A DNA stretch of 64,000 nt. It comes from Ulota crispa (taxonomy: Eukaryota; Streptophyta; Bryopsida; Orthotrichales; Orthotrichaceae). Below the pieces are notes generated by a model. That model was not told the origin of the DNA. It saw only the letters and a program-made list of their open reading frames with translations, and ran no database searches. The position numbers and the translations under genes are program-made. Positions 57,401 to 64,000 of this stretch are shown one piece after another; position 1 is the stretch's first letter; every line of letters begins with the position of its first letter. Location: the NCBI GenBank assembly GCA_963920765.1, contig OY987247.1:12868471-12932470 (forward strand), written 5' to 3'.

Positions 57401-60400
57401 TTTGACATGGTTCACAACTTGAAAGTTGTTAATTTATTTTTTGGCAGCTTTGTAGTGGTTGCAAGGCCATTTAAAATTTGTTTTTTTGCATGGAAATCAT
57501 TTTTACAGCAGTAAAAGTGTAAGATATGAGAAATTAGTGTGGGGCAACCTAAATGCATTATTTGGTGTAGACTTTCTTAATTGCACTTTTTTGAGAACCA
57601 CTTTCCTGGTTGCTATTACCTAGTCCAAATCGTTTCATGAGGTATCTATACCCGAAATCTGCGCCTTACGTAGACCGACACTTTCACGCGGTTTTGGACA
57701 ATTGGTACATATTAATTGTGAGCATATACACGTAAACATCCGGTCTAGTGTTGATTTTAGGTTATCTACTAAGTAAACTTTAAACGATCATAATCGCTGC
57801 AAACGATATTCAAATGATGTGATCTTTAGTGTTTTGGAGTCCTCCCTGAATCGCTAACAAAAAAGTATAACTGTTTGACCATTTTTATAACAATATGCGC
57901 AACTTGTGCAGGTGATGCTACAATTACTGCACCTGTGGTGGATCTCCAACAAGACGCAGCGAGTGGACAGCCTCGCCTCGCTCTGGCACTGACTCCACTA
58001 TCCAAGCTCCTAAAAGGTGCTTCAAAGAACAAGAAACAAGCAGTGACTAAAATAGAACCTTCAAAGGAGGTTGCACTGACAGCCACTTTCAAAGCTCCGA
58101 GAGGAGGCTTGGAGGTTGTCAAGGGAACGGTTATTCTGCCTCAAGATGCTGCAGCAACTGTTGGTTCTAGTATCTTTCTGGACGTTGCTGCGGGGCGGTT
58201 TGCATTGGAGGGTAGTGAGGCCTTGGCGTCTGCAAGCTCCGAGTACCATGGTAAAGTGCCCATCCATGGGAGTTTGTACTCGGATTGCGCCCAAGTGGAG
58301 GCTTTGGGATTTCTGGACATGCCAAGGGGCCAGGTTCAGCTACTTCGACCAATCAAAGCTGATGTGAGACCATAACTTTCTCATCTAACTGTTTTAATTG
58401 TAGATCTGGTGTTTTCACAAAGATTCCCTTGTATGTGTTAGATTGAATTATGTTGACATACAGAAACATTCTATACCCTGGAGCAGTGTCCACAGTCCAG
58501 GCTTTTTTACTGTAGCTGCGTTGTGGTTGGCAGTAACTACACTTGCTATTAATGTTTGGCTGAGTACCTGCGCTTTCATTCTTTAATTCACATTGAAGAT
58601 CTATGGAAATGAAAGAAGTCTGAAAATAGGAGCACTTCTAAATATCCTGATTCTTCCTTCAACTAGAGGTTGGACTCAAGGTGTTCACAGCTCTTTTCAA
58701 GAATATTGTGTACATGACTGTAGTACTAGTGAAATTATTGGATTTTTTTGTACTAGGGGTTACTTGTGATCTGCTTCGGATAGAATCTGACATAAAGGGA
58801 AGTCCACTAGATATTGCTGGAGGACCTGATATAACTGGATTGTTCAATGAAATTTGGTATAATCCATTACAACTCTAATTATGTTTCAATGCCAAACCTT
58901 CACAGTTAGATTTGACACCCGAAGTGGGGAAGCTTTATATGGCGCGGGTGAATCCTCTGCTTGGTGAAATTGTTGGGCCGGCTATTGGCGAGGAGGACCT
59001 ACCGGACGTCACTCTTTACGTGGCCCCAGGCGGCTTTCGTTTACCTTCCGACGAGTATTCAATTCGCATTGAACCTATGAAGACGGTAATACCTTTACCT
59101 TGACTTACAGTTTGGGTTTATTTTTTTCTATTTTAACTGCTCAAGTCTCGATTATTTATTTCTAAATACTCTTAGGTGATCTTATTAACGTTCCAGCCAG
59201 GAACGTTCAAGCTAAAATTGGAATTAACATTGGAAAACGATAGTAAATTATTGCAACTTCCAAATGTATCTCTATCATAAAAAATGTGGGATATGGCTTT
59301 TTCTTTCTGTTAGTTCATTTAATTACGTTCTTTAGACTAATGTATTTCATCTCCTTTAGATATGCAAGCAGCTGTTTTTGTCCATTTGAGCACTTAGGGG
59401 TTAAGGTGATTTAGTTGCCTTGTTATTATAAGCTTTTTATATGTTTTGAATTCCTCTGCAATGTCTTTTTAAGTTCTGTTTAGTAACTATACTTGATTTA
59501 AATTTGATATCAGAATTATGTTAATCACGCAATGAATCCAGACGTGTTCTATTGTTTGTACCTGATTGTATATTACTTTGCTCCGGATTATGCTTTGATC
59601 AACCTGTTCAACTAACCTATTGTAGTCACTCTTTGTGCTGCGCAGACACTTGTGAAGGGGCAGTTGATGGATGGTGTGCTGAGTCTCCTTTCTCGTCAAG
59701 ACCTTTTGAAGGGTCGCACACAAATCACAGCTCTGACATCACCTATTCAGGCAAACATAAACCTCAAAACCGGCGTTGTGACGTGTGATCGTCTTGATCT
59801 TCTCCTTGCAGGTACGTTGTGTGATATGCCTGTAACCTCAATGGAGCCCATTTGTGTAAGTATGGCAATCAAGCGTCGGGTATGGAGAGCATTCTCATGT
59901 CTAATTATCTTGTCCTTTTGCATTATGGTGTCACTGAGGTCATGTTTAGTAGCACTGAAAGTGCAATCTCATAACTGCCCTCGCCTCTCTTACTGCTTGA
60001 CACGTTACTTCTTAGAACAAGCCTCTACTTTTACGTTACCTAGTCCATGAAACGTACTCACATATTTCTCTCAATTAACCTAGATTAACAAACCTGTAAT
60101 CCGGATCTTGATTTTATCTGACAACGTGTTTTTGTGTGTTTGCAATTTATTTTTCGCCTTGTGTGCAGACAGCGTGCATATTGCAAGCTGGGGCATTGTG
60201 AACATCCTCGAAGAGACAGTTCAAATGACACTTGCGATTCCCGGCAGCACATTACGCAAAACTCTGGGGCTTTCCAAACTTGCCCATGATTACTACCTCA
60301 AGGTTAGTGCACAAACATATGTCTAGGGTAATCATTGTACATGTAAGAGTCGGTGCAAACCTTGTGGATACGATAATACACCCATAATTTAAGAAATTTA

Positions 60401-61224
60401 CCAATGTGATTAGTCAAAAGTCGGAGCATTATCATGTGAGCTTTAGACAAAGACGGCCTTGGAGAAAGAATCTCGTCAGCGGATCATTATTGAATGTGGA
60501 TATTTATATGACAACACCTTTTATGAGTGGTCTACTTTGTCCATCTGAAGTGCTCCACATTCCATCAACTCACAAAATGGTCAATTACACAAGACCACTT
60601 AGCTTAACCCAGTCTATTTATTCTACAATGAAAAATGGAGTAGGTGGCTACTTGAAGGAGTTAATATTATAGTCTCCCTTAGCATAGTTGCCTGTTGTTT
60701 CAATTTGACTAGACTGCCGAGTCAGAGATTGCCTATATATTGATTCGAGCTAAAGAAGAGGAGGTCTTGCATTGACAAAAAGGTTCTTCTTCAGTGAGCG
60801 TGAGGAAAGTTGAATAGGTTGCTACCTGAAGAGTGTTACTGCTGGAGCCTTTTCTTAAGCCAAGATGCTTGTTCTTTAATATTTTGTTATATTTTCCCTG
60901 TGGCCATTAAGGAGCTACGTCTTGTTGCTTGTCTTTCGAGGCTTGTTCGGAGAAGTGTAAACTAGCAAAGAGCTGTGATTTGAGTCATATGACTGACGAA
61001 TAGTGTTTTGTCAAATACTATAGATCCCAATTCTAGGCCCCCTGGCGCGGCCACAAGTAGATTTTCGGGCAGCAGGCAAGGGTATTGCTCAACTGACACT
61101 GCAGCAACAGACAGGGGCAGCAGGGCAGCTCTTCTCCTCATTCTTCCAGCAGACGGACAAGGAGAGTAGCGCCAGTGAGGTCCCCAAGTCCATTGGTGTT
61201 CTTCCATGGGACACTCGGAGTTAG
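54495..61224 (+). CDS. Plastid-targeted, membrane-anchored AsmA/TamB-like protein, uncharacterised
   Basis: Exons are 54495-54601, 55227-55284, 55668-56010, 56571-56729, 57912-58363, 58906-59085, 59646-59811, 60169-60302 and 61024-61224; phases close to 599 aa. The first 75 residues or so are basic and S/R/L-rich with few acids, fitting a chloroplast transit peptide. One membrane helix (about 130-152, LAGVILILSTAFAAATPAIL) follows a KK pair. Next comes ANLGWRKPVNLEGITLKGVDG, a block that in bacterial AsmA-superfamily proteins comes right after an N-terminal anchor. The rest is beta-rich, with repeated polar/hydrophobic alternation and few cysteines, and includes LDLTPEVGKLYMARVNPLLG and IPILGPLARPQVDF near the end. 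AsmA/TamB-like proteins form lipid-conducting bridges between membranes, so a lipid-transport or envelope-biogenesis role is possible. That function and the family link are inference from motifs. No name or characterised orthologue comes to mind. Confidence 0.8.
57349..57567. mobile_element. 219-bp TA-flanked MITE in intron 4 of the AsmA-like gene
   Basis: The ends CACCAAATAGTGCATTTAGG and CCTAAATGCATTATTTGGTG are inverted repeats (one mismatch in 20) extending into TTGCCCC / GGGGCAA. It is flanked by TA at 57347-57348 and 57568-57569. This is the cleanest copy of the family whose ends also occur at 41.6-43.5 kb and 6834. Non-coding. Confidence 0.85.
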
Positions 61225-61989
61225 CTGCTTTGTTTCTGAAATCATGAAACTTCTGTACAGGAAAGTGGGTGAGGGATTTGTTGTATTTTTCTATGTTTCA
61301 TTATGAAGTCTGGCAAAGGATGTCAGAATGCAAAACTTGGACTCAGAAATCTTATTGTACGGTTTATGAGATTTATGGGAGAGTGGCTGATAGTGTGTTC
61401 ATAGATTGTAATTGCTTGGACGGCCATGTTGATATGTCAGCTGGTTGTTGTAAATTCATCTGAATTTTCTCACAGGAGGTGCTTTTGTTGTATCCGTTCT
61501 ATTTTTGCTCCTGGTCAGCTGGTCTATGTGAATTCAATGTAAAAGTAGAGCCTTGTTATGAGAAAGAATAACGCTCCTTCACTGGAGTTGTGGGGGGTGT
61601 TGTTTTTGTTACATGCTTCTCCGTTTTCAATTTGTGATTATCATGTGTGTGAAAATGGGCTTCTTTGAGGTTAAGTGGTAAAGTGTTTGACCTTCCGAAG
61701 TGTTTGAGCTTCTAAGGTCTCATAAACTGAGGAAGTAGTTTATCAAGTATCAAACTGTTTCTTTTCTGTATTAGATAACAAGTGAATCTCATCTTGTTTT
61801 TGTGTGGAGCTTTGTTGATGAAGTCCTTATATCTTGGAATCAAGTTCAAGTCTTGTTAGTCATTATTTGGATTTAATATTAAAGTCTGTTTTGATTTTTT
61901 AGTTTGTGAAGTTTTGTTTAGAAAGAATGATGTATTAAGTGCGCAACATAATTAAGCAATGGAACCAAGATGTTATTTGAGTCCATGTA
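61225..61989. other. 3' region of the AsmA-like gene and gene-free interval
   Basis: This probably includes the 3' untranslated region. No further gene or RNA is evident before the next TTAA-type element. Confidence 0.5.
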
Positions 61990-61993
61990 TTAA

Positions 61994-62909
61994 CCCCTCA
62001 AGGACCAAGCCCTTTCTTATGTGAAAATCACTGAAAACTGCCACTTCTAGGAGGTTTAGTAAAAAGAGATCTTATGTTTTGTTTTTGGAAAATTCAACCG
62101 TAGGATCTTGCCCCAAACTAGAAGAGGTACTTGTGGGAAAAACTCAGCTTATTCTAGATGGAGAGGAGTGAGATATTTACATCTAAAGTGAAAAAAAAAA
62201 GTTTTTTCTACGCTGCCCAAAAATTTCAAAAGCTTTTGACCACTCATACATGAAAAAAATTGCTCTACCCAGAGTTGCGCTTTCTTTTTTCCATGTAGGA
62301 GATCAAGTTAGGTATGTGTGAGAGAATTCTCAAGTCAATTGGAGCTATACAACACATGGGAAAAAATAGTAAGTAAAAAGGAGTAGAGAATGAGTCAAAA
62401 GACTAAATTGTAAAGAATTTAATTATTGAAATGAAAAATGCAAATCCCAACTGTTATAATGTTGTGATAAACAATCTACTTCCTTTGGTTTAATTTTTTT
62501 TCAAAATGTTGAAAATTGAGTAAAACAAAGGACTTCAAAGTTTATTTTAGAGTAGAGAATCCATAACTCCCTGCAAACAAAAACTCCTCATAACTTTCAT
62601 CTCATTGATTGAAATTGAATGATTCAAAGCTTCCCACATATAAAAATAATCTAAAGAACCAATTTCAAAATTTTATTTTTGAGAAATGTAATTTTAAAGA
62701 AATTTTTGGAGTGCCCAAATAGGTAGTCCTCCCCAAATTTTCATGAATTCATGCATAACTTCTTCATCAAAGAAAAAGTTAGATGCTCACATAGGTTTTT
62801 GAATTCCCCACCTTCAATAAAAGTTTCAAAAATCACACAAAGTAGTTTAGCAATAGGTACATGCCCAAAGTCCAACATGTCCCCTGAAGGGACAATGGTC
62901 CTTTAGGGG
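61994..62909. mobile_element. TTAA-type non-autonomous element, long family, copy 2
   Basis: The ends CCCCTCAAGGACCAAGC and ATGGTCCTTTAGGGG are inverted repeats; flanks are TTAA at 61990-61993 and 62910-62913. The 916-bp interior is AT-rich and non-coding, and its first 60 bases resemble 462-1412 (ctgaaaactgccacttctag against cagaaaatgccaacttttag). Confidence 0.8.
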
Positions 62910-62913
62910 TTAA

Positions 62914-64000
62914 ACAATGATTAAGAATTTACACCGCAATGATTATGGGTGTCTTAAGTTTTCACTTTTGTTAAAGTGTTTTACAAAGTGCAATGTAAAA
63001 GAATAATCAAATGATGGTATTTACAAAAAAACTTATAAATCACTATCCATAGGTCACATTCATAAAATTGTAGTTATAGATATGTATCAATAAAATTTGA
63101 AACAAACAATTCAAAATTTTATTCAAGAACTAAGTACGGATTGTAGTTTATTGCTTTTGAACTCTTAAAAAATGTTTGTCATACTTGTTTCTTGGAGTTA
63201 TTTTAGAAGGCCATCTTTGTAATTGGTATGTTTGATTCTAGGAACAAAACATACTTGCATTCTTTGTATCATTGAAGATTTAGCAAGGATATTTGTGGTA
63301 AGTTGCATATTATTAACATAAAAAAATCAAAGTAATAATTTGACAACATATTGGAGAAAGGATAAAAATTAAGTTTTTGTATGTGTAAGACTAGTTTGCA
63401 TGTATTAGTTGTTCAAATTTTCAAATACCTTGTCTACAAGGAATCATTGAATCAAGTAGGACTATGTTTTATTTAGGTGTGATTGTGTGATTTGAATCTT
63501 TATTCAACCCATTAGCAATCTTCCCTTCAATTTCTTCATAGTTATATTAAGTTGTGAATGTTGATACTGTATCTACTTTATTTTTGACAAGGTAGTTGAA
63601 TTTTGCAAAACATGGTGATCAACATAGTACAAATAGGACCTTTGTATACTAATATTGTTTAAACTAATATTCCCTCTAAGCTAATATCCAACATTAATTT
63701 CAATGTGAATATCATAATACAAAAATATAAAACTAAATATGCAACCACAAAGAAATTGATGTTAACTTAGTCATGAATCAAAACAATTCATTTAGTGGCA
63801 GTCATGTTCCCAATTCTACCCATGGCTAGCCAGCACTACTCTCAAGGTTATTGTATTTACACCTCCACAAAATCAATCAATGACTTGCTTAAATTAACAT
63901 GGACCAAGTTGTCCCAACCATATTAGTTTACAAAGGTTTTACCTGTATAGTGTGGTCAAAAAGATGGATTTATCCTAGATCCTTCTCCACCTAGTTGATT
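62914..64000. other. Gene-free AT-rich interval
   Basis: I see no gene, RNA gene or bounded repeat up to the window edge. Confidence 0.5.

Overview
This window is nuclear DNA from a land plant. It is intron-rich and AT-rich, with small clear exons, GT-AG introns of about 80 to 1,600 bp, TTTAGGG-type repeats and telo-box motifs, and a dense set of short inverted-repeat (MITE-like) elements. A mitochondrial cox1 fragment inserted at about 24.1-24.45 kb carries N-terminal and AQPGNQ residues that I associate with bryophyte cox1 rather than angiosperm cox1. I therefore favour a bryophyte, most likely a moss. This is inference, since no search was run.

Five intact multi-exon genes lie on the + strand. 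Exons were joined by hand and all phases close. They are: (1) GAPN, cytosolic non-phosphorylating NADP-dependent glyceraldehyde-3-phosphate dehydrogenase, 9165-15681, 9 coding exons, 496 aa. (2) NOC2, a 60S pre-ribosome export/assembly factor, 18450-24993, 15 predicted exons, whose C-terminal RGG exon is separated from the rest by the cox1 insertion. (3) A secreted class III peroxidase, 30794-34225, 3 exons, 322 aa. (4) An organelle-targeted SpoU/TrmL-type tRNA 2'-O-methyltransferase, 37956-42373, 7 exons, 260 aa. (5) A probably plastid, membrane-anchored AsmA/TamB-like protein, 54495-61224, 9 exons, 599 aa. One - strand F-box gene (44976-46129) is broken by a frameshift and a stop. The genes are independent loci in unrelated pathways; there is no operon or cluster logic.

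Between the genes (1-8.3 kb, 15.7-18.1 kb, 25-30.8 kb, 34.2-38 kb, 42.4-54.5 kb, 61.2-64 kb) I found no convincing protein-coding gene. These stretches are filled by short non-autonomous elements. The most notable set begins with CCCY, ends with RGGG and is flanked by TTAA on both sides. One such element is inserted exactly at the TTAA inside the terminal repeat of another (47061-47718). That is strong internal evidence for TTAA-targeted, piggyBac-like transposition. Other sets are Stowaway-like (CTCCCTCYGTCCC ends, TA target), an AGAGCATCTCCA-ended set, a CACCAAATARTGCATTTAGG set (TA target), and several large foldbacks, one with perfect 71-bp arms.

The observations most worth following are: the cox1 insertion in NOC2 and the splice that would bypass it; the TTAA element families; the tandemly duplicated GAPN 5' leader; the uncharacterised AsmA-like plastid protein; and the perfect hairpin at 27275-27419.
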